Shown: positions 1 through 12,400 of the stretch, piece after piece | Position numbering within the stretch: the stretch's first letter is position 1 | Layout of the letters: each line of letters opens with the position of its first letter | Program-made: the position numbers and the translations under genes | The notes under the pieces: model-generated | What the model saw: the letters and a program-made list of their open reading frames with translations, nothing else | Told to the model about the DNA's origin: nothing | The model's database searches: none | NCBI GenBank assembly: GCA_015068445.1 | Contig: SVKN01000020.1 | Span: 1-35,577, forward strand | Origin: Oscillospiraceae bacterium | Lineage (GTDB): Bacteria; Bacillota; Clostridia; Oscillospirales; Butyricicoccaceae | Reading direction: 5' to 3' | Length of the DNA: 35,577 nucleotides

Positions 1-93
1 ATGCTGGAGTTTGAATACGCCGCCGTCCTGCGAGACCAGATCAAGGAGATGCGCGACCAGCTCAACAAAGAGGACAGAAAGGGTAAATCATAA
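1..93 (+). CDS. uvrB: UvrABC system protein B, C-terminal end (partial)
   Basis: The first 30 codons in frame 1 end in TAA at 91-93 and read as the tail of a longer protein cut by the window edge. The segment [17 protein letters not shown] matches the UVR domain at the C-terminus of UvrB, the helical hairpin involved in UvrC contact in nucleotide excision repair. The next gene starts on the following base and is uvrA, the usual partner, which strongly supports the call. The catalytic helicase part lies outside the window. UvrC carries a similar UVR motif, but in the middle of the protein, so a C-terminal UVR next to uvrA favours UvrB. Confidence 0.85.
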   Translation: MLEFEYAAVLRDQIKEMRDQLNKEDRKGKS

Positions 94-2919
<2,826 letters not shown>

Positions 2920-2935
2920 TTTTCTGTTTTATGTC

Positions 2936-2964
2936 TTTTCAAAACCTCTGCTTTATATTAGAAT
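2936..2964 (+). promoter_or_regulatory. Candidate promoter upstream of pyrH
   Basis: In the A/T-rich gap after uvrA, TTTTCA (2936-2941) and TAGAAT (2959-2964) are separated by 17 bases, 4/6 and 5/6 matches to the vegetative consensus. It would let pyrH and the genes behind it be transcribed apart from uvrBA. No terminator is visible after uvrA. Only sequence resemblance supports this. Confidence 0.4.
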
Positions 2965-2997
2965 AGAATCAAATAATCGTATTGGTGGGAGATAATC

Positions 2998-3714
2998 ATG
3001 GAAAGTCCTAAATATAAGCGAGTCCTGCTGAAGATCAGCGGCGAAGCCCTTGCGGGCGACCAGAAGAGGGGTCTCAACTTCGACGTTGTCAACGCCGTGT
3101 GCGCCGCCGTCAAGGAGTGCGCCGAGATGGGCGTGCAGATCGGCATCGTCGTGGGCGGCGGCAACTTCTGGCGCGGCCTCAAGGATGGCGGCGACCGCAT
3201 GGAGCGCACCCGCGCCGACCATATGGGCATGCTGGCCACCACGATCAACGCCCTGGCGCTGGCCGACGTCATGGAGAACAACGGCGTCGACGTCCGCGTC
3301 CAGACGGCCATCGACATGACCAAGATCGCCGAGCCCTACATCCGCCTGAAGGCCATCCGCCATCTGGAGAAGGGCAGAGTCGTCATCTTCGCCTGCGGCA
3401 CCGGCAATCCCTTCTTCTCCACCGACACCGCCGCCGCGCTCCGCGCCGCCGAGATCAACGCCGACGCCATCCTGCTAGCCAAGAACATCGACGGCGTCTA
3501 CGACGCCGATCCCCGGCAGGACCCCAACGCCAAACGCTTCGATTCCATCACCTACAAGGAAGTCCTCAACCGCGGCCTCGCCGTCATGGACAGCACCGCC
3601 ACGGCCCTGTGCATGGACAACCACATCCCCGTGCTCGTATTCGCCGTTGAAAACCCCGAGAACATCAAGAAGGTCCTGATGGGTGAGCATATCGGGACCG
3701 TCGTCGAAGGTTAA
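2998..3714 (+). CDS. pyrH: Uridylate (UMP) kinase
   Basis: This 238-residue cytoplasmic enzyme phosphorylates UMP to UDP in pyrimidine nucleotide synthesis and belongs to the amino-acid-kinase fold family. Diagnostic motifs are KISGEAL near residue 12, the glycine-rich GGGNFWRG near 55, [10 protein letters not shown] near 141 and the ATP-binding loop [13 protein letters not shown] near 160. The length is normal for bacterial PyrH. The ATG at 2998 follows a GGGAG ribosome site. It sits directly before frr, as in most bacteria. The rpsB-tsf pair that often precedes pyrH is missing; uvrBA lies there instead. Confidence 0.97.
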   Translation: MESPKYKRVLLKISGEALAGDQKRGLNFDVVNAVCAAVKECAEMGVQIGIVVGGGNFWRGLKDGGDRMERTRADHMGMLATTINALALADVMENNGVDVRVQTAIDMTKIAEPYIRLKAIRHLEKGRVVIFACGTGNPFFSTDTAAALRAAEINADAILLAKNIDGVYDADPRQDPNAKRFDSITYKEVLNRGLAVMDSTATALCMDNHIPVLVFAVENPENIKKVLMGEHIGTVVEG

Positions 3715-3736
3715 ATCATCGAAGGAGGTACACACC

Positions 3737-4291
3737 ATGAGTAAAGAATGCGAAGTCTACACGAACAAAATGCAGAAGACCATCGAGGTCCTTAAATCCG
3801 ATTTTGCCACCGTTCGCGCCGGCCGCGCCAACCCCGGCGTGCTTGACAAGATCACCGTCGAGCACTACGGCTCCACCATGTATATCAACCAGCTGGCGCA
3901 GATCAGCGTGCCCGAGCCCAGAATGCTGGCCATCCAGCCCTGGGACGCCAGCGCCCGCAAGGCCATCGTCAAGGCCATCCAGACCTCCGATCTGGGCATC
4001 AACCCCCAGGACGACGGCAAGGTCATCCGCCTCGTCTTCCCGCAGCTGACCGAGGAGCGCCGTAAGGATCTGAGCAAGCAGGTGCGCAAGATGGGCGAGG
4101 ACGGCAAGGTCGCCATCCGCAACATCCGCAGAGACGCCGTGGACACCTTCAAGAAGCAGCAGAAGAAGAGCGAGATCACCGAGGACGACCTGAAGCTGTT
4201 CGAGAAGGAGATCCAGGACGCCACCGACAAGTACTGCAAGGATATCGACACCGAGACGGCCCGCAAGGAAAAGGAGCTCATGGAGCTTTAG
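3737..4291 (+). CDS. frr: Ribosome recycling factor
   Basis: This 184-residue protein splits post-termination ribosomes together with EF-G. The family is recognised by VRAGRANP near residue 27, IQPWD near 71, and the conserved stretch from PQLTEERRKDL to IRNIRRDA near 100-130, in a mostly helical protein of standard length. The frame is open from 3683, but the ATG at 3737 is chosen because a strong GGAGG (3724-3728) lies eight bases upstream and the protein then starts where RRFs normally start. It lies 22 bases after pyrH and is probably co-transcribed with it. The hairpin-rich block that follows may uncouple it from uppS. Confidence 0.97.
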   Translation: MSKECEVYTNKMQKTIEVLKSDFATVRAGRANPGVLDKITVEHYGSTMYINQLAQISVPEPRMLAIQPWDASARKAIVKAIQTSDLGINPQDDGKVIRLVFPQLTEERRKDLSKQVRKMGEDGKVAIRNIRRDAVDTFKKQQKKSEITEDDLKLFEKEIQDATDKYCKDIDTETARKEKELMEL

Positions 4292-4327
4292 GCCGTCCGG
4301 AAAAGCAGAATAGTTTCAGCTTATTCA

Positions 4328-4593
4328 ATGAGGCGGCGCGGAAGCACCGCCTCATCGGATTGTAAACAGAGATACGTGGCTGCCGCTGTTCGCACGGCGA
4401 ACAGCGATCGATCCGTGTTTTCGGCGGACATGCGCCGCCGAAAACACACATTCCGGTCTGCAAACGTGCGCCTGACAAGGCGTGCGCTGCAGCAGACCGG
4501 CCCGAGCCGGATCATGAAGTGATCCGGCGGGATCTTTTGTCGAAAAACCTGTTTTTCGACAGGAAGTGCGGCGGCGCGGAAGCACCGCCTCAT
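4328..4593. repeat. Non-coding hairpin cluster framed by a 24-base direct repeat
   Basis: The 324-base gap between frr and uppS holds no gene. An identical 24-base sequence (GGCGGCGCGGAA then GCACCGCCTCAT) occurs at 4332-4355 and 4570-4593. The first copy extends to a perfect 9-bp hairpin (4328-4336 with 4347-4355). Between the copies are further perfect or near-perfect hairpins: 4384-4393/4397-4406 (10 bp), 4415-4427/4435-4447 (13 bp), 4453-4461/4492-4500 with an inner stem, 4506-4514/4520-4528 (9 bp) and 4538-4547/4552-4561 (about 10 bp). The layout resembles REP/BIME- or MITE-like intergenic elements. It could fold in RNA and act as terminator, processing site or attenuator. Family and mobility are unknown. 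Confidence 0.75.
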
Positions 4594-4615
4594 ACTCCGT
4601 GATGGGAGAAAAGTT

Positions 4616-5350
4616 ATGCAGAACAACACTACCTTTTCGCCGGAGGAGATCGCCCGGCTGCCCGTGCATATCGCCGCGATCATGGACGGCAACGGCCGCT
4701 GGGCAAAAAAACGCGGCCTGCCCCGCACCGCGGGGCACCGGGAGGGCAGCGAGACTTTCCGCCGCGCCGCCGAGTATATGGCGGATATCGGGATGCGATA
4801 CTTCACGGTCTACGCCTTTTCCACCGAGAACTGGAAGCGCCCCGCCGAGGAGGTCGGCGTGATCATGGGCCTGCTGGAGAAATACCTGCAGGAGGCCATC
4901 GACAGCATGGTGGCGAAGAACATCCGCCTGTGCTTCTTCGGCGACCTGACGCCGCTGCCCGACCGCCTGCGCCGCCTCATCGAGCGCACCGACGCGATTT
5001 CCCGGGACATGACCGGGCTGCAGGTGAACGTCTGCCTCAACTACGGCGGCAGGCAGGAGATCGCCCGCGCCGCCAGACGGCTGGCCGAGCGCGTGGCGGC
5101 AGGCGAGCTGCGCCCCGAGGACATCACCCCGGAGCGGATGGGCGACGAGATGTACTCCGCAGGCGTGCCCGATCCCGACCTGGTCATCCGCACCAGCGGC
5201 GAGCTGCGCCTGTCCAACTTCCTGCTGTGGCAAAGCGCCTACAGCGAGTTTTACGTGACCGATAAGCTCTGGCCTGATATGACCGAAGCGGACTTCGCCG
5301 AAGCGATCCGCGCCTATATGGGCCGCAACAGACGGTTTGGGGGACTTTGA
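4616..5350 (+). CDS. uppS: Undecaprenyl diphosphate synthase (cis-isoprenyl transferase)
   Basis: This 244-residue enzyme extends farnesyl diphosphate with isopentenyl diphosphate to C55, the lipid carrier for peptidoglycan and other envelope polymers. Family marks are IMDGNGRWAKKRGL near residue 22, with the catalytic Asp at about 24, GHREG near 42, YAFSTENWKRP near 64 and the C-terminal ELRLSNFLLWQSAYSEFY near 198. Length is typical. The ATG follows GGGAG (4604-4608). It heads a tight cluster with cdsA, dxr, rseP and ispG; the MEP-pathway enzymes in the same cluster supply its substrate. Confidence 0.97.
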   Translation: MQNNTTFSPEEIARLPVHIAAIMDGNGRWAKKRGLPRTAGHREGSETFRRAAEYMADIGMRYFTVYAFSTENWKRPAEEVGVIMGLLEKYLQEAIDSMVAKNIRLCFFGDLTPLPDRLRRLIERTDAISRDMTGLQVNVCLNYGGRQEIARAARRLAERVAAGELRPEDITPERMGDEMYSAGVPDPDLVIRTSGELRLSNFLLWQSAYSEFYVTDKLWPDMTEADFAEAIRAYMGRNRRFGGL

Positions 5351-5351
5351 T

Positions 5352-6173
5352 ATGGGTTTACGCCTTGTGACAACCGTGGTCGGCATCGCCGCCGTCATTC
5401 TGATCCTTTACTTTCTGCCCTCCTGGGTGCTGTGTGCCGCGCTGTGCTTTCTGGCCGGCGTCTCGGCCTATGAGCTGCTGGGGGAGACGGGCGAGCTGAA
5501 GGGCCACCCGCTGCTGTGGGTCAGCGTCGCCTTCGCCGCCGCCGTGCCGTATTTCACGGCCTTCGCGCCCTTTGCGGGGTCCGTGACGATGCTGCTGTTC
5601 GCCTTCGGGTTCGTCGCCTTCGTCATGGGCATCTTCGACTATCAGCGCGTCACCTTCGACAAGCTGGCCATGTCCTTCATGGGCGCGTTCATCCTGCCGT
5701 ACTTCCTCTCGTCTCTGCTGCGCATCTACGTGGGCACCGGCGAGCTGGGGAAGTATTACATCCTGCTGCCCTGCATCACCGCCTGGGTCAGCGATATGCT
5801 GGCCTACTGCGTCGGCCGCCTGTGCGGCAGGCATAAGCTGGCCCCGCACGTCAGCCCCAAGAAGACCATCGAGGGCTCCGTGGGCGGCCTCATCGGCGGC
5901 GTGCTGGGTGTGTGCGTCTTCGCTTACTGCATGCAGCATTATTTCGGCGTGCATCCCAACTGGCCCGTCCTCGTCGTCTTTTCCGCTGTCGGCACTGTCG
6001 CCGGGCAGCTGGGCGACCTGAGCATGTCGCTGATCAAGCGCAACGTGGACATCAAGGATTTCGGACGCCTGTTCCCGGGCCACGGCGGCGTCCTCGATCG
6101 ATTTGACAGTATTCTGTTCACGGCGCCGCTGTTCGAGTTGTATCTCATCGCCGTGCACATGATCGGAGCATAA
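5352..6173 (+). CDS. cdsA: Phosphatidate cytidylyltransferase (CDP-diglyceride synthase)
   Basis: This integral membrane enzyme converts phosphatidic acid and CTP to CDP-diacylglycerol, the branch point of phospholipid synthesis. About eight hydrophobic segments run through the 273 residues, and the family signature is clear near the C-terminus: SLIKRNVDIKDFG followed by PGHGGVLDRFDS. SPKKTIEGS near residue 170 is also conserved. The frame is open from a TTG at 5337 that overlaps uppS, but the ATG at 5352, one base after the uppS stop, is preferred because a G-rich ribosome site (5339-5344) lies seven bases upstream. Confidence 0.95.
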   Translation: MGLRLVTTVVGIAAVILILYFLPSWVLCAALCFLAGVSAYELLGETGELKGHPLLWVSVAFAAAVPYFTAFAPFAGSVTMLLFAFGFVAFVMGIFDYQRVTFDKLAMSFMGAFILPYFLSSLLRIYVGTGELGKYYILLPCITAWVSDMLAYCVGRLCGRHKLAPHVSPKKTIEGSVGGLIGGVLGVCVFAYCMQHYFGVHPNWPVLVVFSAVGTVAGQLGDLSMSLIKRNVDIKDFGRLFPGHGGVLDRFDSILFTAPLFELYLIAVHMIGA

Positions 6174-6175
6174 AA

Positions 6176-7321
6176 ATGAAGACACTTTCTATAATAGGTA
6201 GTACCGGCTCCGTAGGCACGCAGGCCGTGGACCTCGCCCTGCACAAGGGCTGGGATGTGGCCGCGCTGGCCTGCGGACACAACATCGAAACGGCGGAGCA
6301 GCAGATCCGTGCCCTCCGTCCGCGCTACTGCGCCGTCATGGATGAGGACGCCGCGCGCACGCTGCGCGGCCGCGTCGCGGACGTCGGCTGCGCCGTGGAG
6401 GGCGGGCAGGAGGCCGTGCTGCGCGCCGCCTCCTTCGAGGAGAGCGACATGGTGCTCAACGCCGCCACCGGCATCGCCGGTCTGCGCCCCACGCTCGCTG
6501 CGCTGAACAGCTGTAAAGCTCTTGCCCTTGCCAACAAAGAATCGATGGTCTGCGCCGGGAACGTCGTCACGAGCCTGGCTCGGGAGAAGAACGTACCCAT
6601 CCTGCCCGTGGATTCCGAGCACAGCGCCATCTTCCAGTGCCTGCGGGCGGGGGAGAAGGGCGAGGTGGACCGCCTGATCCTCACGGCCTCCGGCGGCCCC
6701 TTTTTCGGCTGGGACCGTGAGCGGCTGGAAACCGTCACTGCAGCTGACGCCCTCAGGCACCCCACCTGGACCATGGGGCAAAAAATCACCATCGACTCTG
6801 CTACCATGATGAACAAGGGGTTCGAGGTGCTGGAGGCCTCCTGGCTGTTCGGTGTCCCGACGGAGCGCATCGACGTCGTCGTCCACAGGGAGAGCATCGT
6901 CCATTCGGCCGTCAAGTTCGTCGACGGCTCGATCATCGCTCAGATGGGCAGCGCCGATATGCGCCTGCCCATTCAGGTAGCCGTCGATCACCCACACCGG
7001 ACGGAAAACCCGTTCAAAACCCTTGATATCTTCTCGCTGAGCGGTCTCAGCTTCTACCGCCCGGACCGCGAGGCGTTCCCCTGTCTCACCCTGTGCGAGA
7101 GCGCCCGCGGCAATACGGGCGCCGTGATCAACGGCGCCAACGAGGTGGCCGTGGCCGCGTTCCTGCAGGGCAGGATCGGGTTCAACGACATCTACCGCAT
7201 CGCGCGCGAGGCAGTGGAGACGTGCGATCTCATCGCCGACCCCGATCTGGAGCAGGTCTTCGACAGCGACCGGAAGGCGAGAGAGGCGGCGCGCGCGTTC
7301 CTTGCGCGGAAAGGAGTTTAA
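6176..7321 (+). CDS. dxr: 1-deoxy-D-xylulose 5-phosphate reductoisomerase
   Basis: This 381-residue NADPH-dependent enzyme makes 2-C-methyl-D-erythritol 4-phosphate, the committed step of the MEP isoprenoid pathway. The N-terminal dinucleotide loop GSTGSVG is at residues 8-14. NKESMVCAG near 119 and PVDSEHSA near 140 carry acidic metal ligands, TASGGPFF near 165 forms the substrate loop, and ITIDSATMMNKGFEV near 203 and HRESIVHSAV near 237 complete the active site. The length is normal. The ATG lies two bases after cdsA. Together with ispG it shows the organism uses the MEP rather than the mevalonate route. Confidence 0.98.
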   Translation: MKTLSIIGSTGSVGTQAVDLALHKGWDVAALACGHNIETAEQQIRALRPRYCAVMDEDAARTLRGRVADVGCAVEGGQEAVLRAASFEESDMVLNAATGIAGLRPTLAALNSCKALALANKESMVCAGNVVTSLAREKNVPILPVDSEHSAIFQCLRAGEKGEVDRLILTASGGPFFGWDRERLETVTAADALRHPTWTMGQKITIDSATMMNKGFEVLEASWLFGVPTERIDVVVHRESIVHSAVKFVDGSIIAQMGSADMRLPIQVAVDHPHRTENPFKTLDIFSLSGLSFYRPDREAFPCLTLCESARGNTGAVINGANEVAVAAFLQGRIGFNDIYRIAREAVETCDLIADPDLEQVFDSDRKAREAARAFLARKGV

Positions 7322-8365
7322 ATGTCAGTCATTTACGCGATCCTTGTCTTCGGACTGATCATCACCCTGCACGAGCTGGGCCACTTCACGGCCGCCAAGC
7401 TGGCCGGGATCACGGTGTACGAGTTCACCATCGGCTTCGGCCCGGCCATCATCAAAAAGAAGATCGGCGAGACGCTTTACGCCGTGCGGCTGCTGCCCAT
7501 CGGCGGCGCCGTCGTCATGAAGGACGTCAACGAGGAACCGCCCGAGGACGTGGACCCCGCCGAGTGGACCGAGGAGGGCAGCTTCCAGCAGGCCAGCTGG
7601 ATCAGGCGCTTCATCGTCGTCATCGCGGGCTCCGCCATGAACTTCCTCACGGGCGTCGTCATCGTCCTGCTGATCCTCCTGCCCGCGCAGTACGTCGCCA
7701 CCAGTGAGCTCTCCGGCTTCGCCGAGGGCTTCCCGGAAAACACGGGACTGCAGGTGGGCGACAAACTCGTCAAGGTAGACGATTTCCGCATCTTCACCTA
7801 TAACGACGTCGTCACCGCCCTGCAGCTGGGCCAGAACGACACCTATGACTTCGTCCTGGACCGCGGAGGCCAGACCGTCCGCCTGCAGAACGTCCATCTG
7901 GAGCGGAAGGATTACGACGGCAACGGCCAGCTGCGCTTCGGCCTCAGCTTCGGCTACGGCGAGCTCAGCGCCCTCGGCAAGGTCAGATACGCCCTCAACA
8001 ACTCCCTGAGCTTCCTCCAGTCGGCCTACAAGAGCATCGGCCTTCTGATCCGCGGCCGCGTCAGCACGAACGACATGATGGGCACCGTCGGCATCGCCAA
8101 CGAGATCAGCGAGCGCGCGGAGGAGTCCATGGCAGATATGTGGTACTTCGTCTCCTATATCGCCGTCAATCTGGCCTTCGTCAACCTGCTGCCCATCCCC
8201 GGACTGGACGGCGGCAAGCTGGTCATGATGCTCATTGAGCTGATCCGGCGCAAGCCCATCGACCCCAAGTGGGAGAATTATATCTCTTACGCGGGCCTGG
8301 CGGCCATCATGGTCCTGTTCGTATTCGTCACCTACAACGACATCGTTCGCATCATAACGGGGTAG
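7322..8365 (+). CDS. rseP: Site-2 membrane metalloprotease, RseP/RasP family
   Basis: The 347-residue membrane protein has the zinc-protease motif HELGH at residues 17-21 in the first membrane segment and a second metal-site motif, LLPIPGLDGGK, near residue 290. Two further hydrophobic segments and a PDZ-like region (about 125-200) lie between. Family members cut membrane-bound anti-sigma factors and leftover signal peptides within the bilayer. The start directly abuts the dxr stop. Position between dxr and ispG is conserved in many Firmicutes. The usual LPIPxLDGG reads LPIPGLDGG, which is within family variation. No anti-sigma substrate is encoded nearby. Confidence 0.94.
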   Translation: MSVIYAILVFGLIITLHELGHFTAAKLAGITVYEFTIGFGPAIIKKKIGETLYAVRLLPIGGAVVMKDVNEEPPEDVDPAEWTEEGSFQQASWIRRFIVVIAGSAMNFLTGVVIVLLILLPAQYVATSELSGFAEGFPENTGLQVGDKLVKVDDFRIFTYNDVVTALQLGQNDTYDFVLDRGGQTVRLQNVHLERKDYDGNGQLRFGLSFGYGELSALGKVRYALNNSLSFLQSAYKSIGLLIRGRVSTNDMMGTVGIANEISERAEESMADMWYFVSYIAVNLAFVNLLPIPGLDGGKLVMMLIELIRRKPIDPKWENYISYAGLAAIMVLFVFVTYNDIVRIITG

Positions 8366-8371
8366 AGAGAT

Positions 8372-9466
8372 ATGATTGACAACAGAGAAGAGTTCGGCGC
8401 CGTCCGCGGCGTCCGCCGGTCCCGCCCGCTGAAGATCGGCTCCGTCACCATCGGCGGCGGCAATCCCGTGGCGATCCAGTCCATGTGCAACACCGACACC
8501 CGCGACGTCCGTGCCACCCTCGCCCAGATCGGCGCCCTGCGCGACGCCGGGTGCGAGATCGCGCGCCTGGCCGTGCCCGATATGGACGCTGCCCGCGCGC
8601 TGCACGAGATCAAAAAGCAGAGCCCGCTGCCGCTGGTGGCCGACATCCATTTCGACTACAGGCTGGCGCTGGAGGCCTGCCGGGCGGGTATGGACAAGAT
8701 CCGCATCAACCCCGGCAACATCGGCGAAAAGTGGAAGATCCGCGAGGTGGCGGACGCCTGCAGTTCCTGCGGCGTGCCCATCCGCATCGGCGTCAACTCC
8801 GGCTCCGTAGACCGCGATCTGCGGGAGGAGTACGGCGTGATCCCCTTCACGCTGTACAAAAGCGCCGTGCGCAACATCGAGGCGCTGACGGAGTGCGGCT
8901 TCGAGGACATCTGCGTGTCTCTGAAGGCGTCCAACGTCTTCAACACCGTGGAAGCCTACCGCATGCTGGCCTCCCAGTGCGATTATCCCCTCCATCTGGG
9001 CGTCACCGAAGCCGGCTCCCGCCACATGGGCACCATCAAGTCGGCCGCCGCCTTCGGCGCGCTGCTGGCCGACGGCATCGGCGACACGATCCGCGTCTCT
9101 CTGACCGACGATCCCGTTCAGGAGGTCTACGCGGCGAAGGACATCCTCAAGGCTCTCGGCATGAACGCAGACGGCGTTACCATCGTCTCCTGTCCCACCT
9201 GCGGCCGCACGCAGGTGGATCTGATCCCCATCGCCCACGAGATCGAGCAGCGCGTCAGCAAGCTGCGTTCCCGCATCACCGTGGCCGTCATGGGCTGTGC
9301 CGTCAACGGACCCGGCGAGGCCAGAGAGGCCGACGTGGGCATCGCGGGCGGCCGCGGCGAGGGACTGATCTTCCGCAAGGGCGAGATCCTGCGCAAGGTC
9401 CCCGAGGACCGTCTGGCCGACGAGCTGATGCTGGAGATCGAAAGGCTCACCGGTGAGAAGGTATGA
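8372..9466 (+). CDS. ispG: 4-hydroxy-3-methylbut-2-enyl diphosphate synthase (flavodoxin type)
   Basis: This 364-residue [4Fe-4S] enzyme carries out the penultimate MEP-pathway step, reducing the cyclic diphosphate MEcPP to HMBPP. Diagnostic features are SMCNTDTRD near residue 35 and, in the C-terminal domain, the cluster ligands CPTCGR near 271 and GCAVNGPGEA near 306, which also holds the conserved Glu. The compact length is the bacterial form without the plant insertion. It starts six bases after rseP, and its TGA overlaps the polC ATG by four bases (ATGA), indicating translational coupling to polC. Confidence 0.98.
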   Translation: MIDNREEFGAVRGVRRSRPLKIGSVTIGGGNPVAIQSMCNTDTRDVRATLAQIGALRDAGCEIARLAVPDMDAARALHEIKKQSPLPLVADIHFDYRLALEACRAGMDKIRINPGNIGEKWKIREVADACSSCGVPIRIGVNSGSVDRDLREEYGVIPFTLYKSAVRNIEALTECGFEDICVSLKASNVFNTVEAYRMLASQCDYPLHLGVTEAGSRHMGTIKSAAAFGALLADGIGDTIRVSLTDDPVQEVYAAKDILKALGMNADGVTIVSCPTCGRTQVDLIPIAHEIEQRVSKLRSRITVAVMGCAVNGPGEAREADVGIAGGRGEGLIFRKGEILRKVPEDRLADELMLEIERLTGEKV

Positions 9467-12400
9467 GTGCCCGGCTCCGCGACGTATTCACCGAGGCTGA
9501 CGACGGCTCCGCCGTCTTTGACCTCACCATCGAGGAAATGACCTTCGCCGTCTCCGGGGACCATCTGGAGGTGCTGCTGGACAGCGCCGGGACGACCCCT
9601 GAGGACCTCCTCGCCGACGCGAAGGACGCCATCGAGCGCAGGTACGGCATCAAAAACCTTCATCTGCGCTTCGCCTGCGGCGAAGAAAAGAGCAGGGAAG
9701 AGCTGATCCTCGACAAGCTCCGGGAGGGCTATCCCTCCCTCCTCAAGGCCATCGATCCCGCGACGCTGTCCTGTGACGACGGCCATATCAGCTTCAACAT
9801 GTCCGAAAACTGGGCCTGCCGCGAGGACGACCTCCGCGCCGCGCTGACGAGCGTCTGCCGCGACCTGGGCATGAACCGCGTGGAGGTTGAGGCGCGCCTG
9901 TGCAAGGCCGCCGTCTCCTTTGCCGAAAAGCGTCAGCAGGATCTGGACAGGCTGTACAGCGAGAACCCCATGCCGCCTCCGGCCGCCGCCGCGCCGAAGG
10001 CCAAGGCAGCGCCTCAGAACGGCCAGCGCTCCTTCCAGCGCCGTCAGGCCCCCAAGGGGGAGACCTACGTCCCGCCCGCGGAGGAGGACAAGATCATCTA
10101 CGGCAAGCCCGTCAAGCGCGAGCTGATCAAGATCGGCGACCTGACGCTGGACAGCGACAAGGTGGCCGTCTACGGCGAGATCTTCTCCACCGAGCTGAAA
10201 AAGCTCAACGGCAAGGGCAAGACCGTCATCACCTTCGAGATGACCGACGGCACCGGCTCCGTCCGCGTGGTCAAGGTCCTGCCCGACGAGGAGGTCGCCC
10301 CCTTCAAGGACAACATCAAGCCCGGCAAGGCCGTGGTCGTCCAGGGAAAGCTCAGCTATTCCAAGTTCGATAACGACAATATCATCACGCCCTTCGCCGT
10401 CATCAAGGACAAGCCCAAGGTCCGGCAGGACAAGGCCCCGGAAAAGCGCGTGGAGCTTCATCTTCATACGACCATGTCCACCATGGACGGTCTGTGCGAC
10501 ACGAAAAAGGTGGTCTCGCTGGCCAAGAGCATGGGCCACCGGGCCATCGCCATCACGGACCACGGCGTGGCGCAGGCGTTCCCCGACGCCATGAACGCCG
10601 CCAGGGCCGTCAACGGCAAGGACGAGAAGGACCCCTTCAAGATCATCTACGGCATGGAGGCCTACTGCGTGGACGATATCGCGGGCGGCATCGTCCGCGG
10701 GACCTGCGGCCGCACGCTGGATCAGGAGCTGATCGTCTTCGATCTGGAGACGACGGGCCTCAACCCCATCCTCTGCGAGATCATCGAGATCGCCGCCTTC
10801 AAGGTGAAGGACGGCGAGATCGTCGACCGATATCACACCTACGTCAAGCCGACGAAGCCCATCCCGCCCGAGATCACGACGTTGACGGGCATCGACGACG
10901 AGCGCGTCAGGGACGCCTCGTCCATCGACGTCGTCCTGCCGCAGTTCCTCGACTTCTGCGGCGACCTGCCCCTGTGCGCCCACAACGCCGATTTCGACGT
11001 CTCCTTCGTCAAGCGCGCCTGCATGCAGCTGGGCATCAAGCGGGAGTTCTGCTATATCGACACCGTGGAGCTGTCCCGCGCCCTGCTGCCGCACCTCAAG
11101 CGGCACAAGCTCAATGACCTGGCCAGCGAGTTCCGCTTCACCTTCAACCATCACCGGGCCGACGACGACACCGAGGTCCTCTGCCGCATCTTCTTCGAGC
11201 TCGTCAGCCGCATGAAGCAGGCTGGCTTGCGCATCGGGATCGACACGCTCAACGAAGAGATGAAGGCTTACAGCGAACGCATCGGCGACCTCGTCCCCAA
11301 GGGCAAGTCTTACCATCTGCTGATCCTCGTCAAGAACATGACGGGCCTTATGCACCTGTACGAGATGATCTCGGCCTCCCATCTGAAATACTTCCGCCGC
11401 CATCCGCTGATCCCCCTGAGCCTGCTGCTGGAGAAGCGGGAGGGGCTGATTCTGGGCTCCGCCTGCGAGGCGGGCGAGCTGTTCCGCGCCATCGTGGATG
11501 GCAGACCCTGGGAGGAGCTCAAGCAGCTCGCCTCCATCTTCGATTTTCTCGAGATCCAGCCCATCGGCAACAACATGTTCATGGTGCGCAGCGGCGAGGC
11601 GAAGGACGTGGAGCAGCTGCGCGACTTCAACCGCACCGTCGTCCGTCTGGCGGACGAACTGGGCAAGCCCGTCTGCGCCACCGGCGACGTCCACTTCATC
11701 AACCCCGAGGACGCGATCTACCGCGAGATCATCATGACCGGCATGGGCTTCGAGGACGCCTCCCAGCAGGCGCCGCTGTACTTCAAGACCACCGACGAGA
11801 TGCTGGACGAGTTCTCCTACCTGGGCCCCGAGCGCGCCTATGAGGTGGTCGTCAAAAATACCAACGCCATCGCCGATCAGGTGGAGATCATCATGCCCGT
11901 CAAGGACGGCACCTATCCGCCGTCCATCGCTCACTCCGCCGAGGAGATCAACGACCTGGCCCGCGCCCGCGCCGCCGAGCTCTACGGCGACGAGCTGCCG
12001 CCCATCGTCAAGGACCGCCTTGAGATGGAGCTGGGCGCCATCATTGGCCACGGCTATGACATCATGTACATCATCGCCCAGAAGCTCGTCAAAAAGTCAC
12101 TGGACGACGGCTACCTCGTGGGCTCCAGAGGGTCAGTGGGCTCCTCCGTCGTCGCGTACTTCACGGGCATCACCGAGGTCAACGCTTTGAAGCCTCACTA
12201 CCGCTGCCCCAACTGCAAGCACAGCATCTGGGACATCGAGGGCGACTACCGCACGGGCGTCGATCTGCCCGACCGGGACTGCCCCGTCTGCGGCCATAAG
12301 ATGGACAAGGACGGCTTCGACATCCCCTTCGCCACGTTCATGGGCTTCAAGGGCGAGAAGACGCCCGATATCGACCTCAACTTCTCCGGCGAATACCAGT

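Noticed and set aside
4328-4522. Short open frames inside the hairpin cluster
   Set aside because: They are made of the stem sequences read through, are open on both strands, have no ribosome site, and match no family.
4328-4593. CRISPR array
   Set aside because: Only two copies of the repeat exist, about 214 bases apart, with differing hairpins between them and no cas genes; spacing is wrong for CRISPR.
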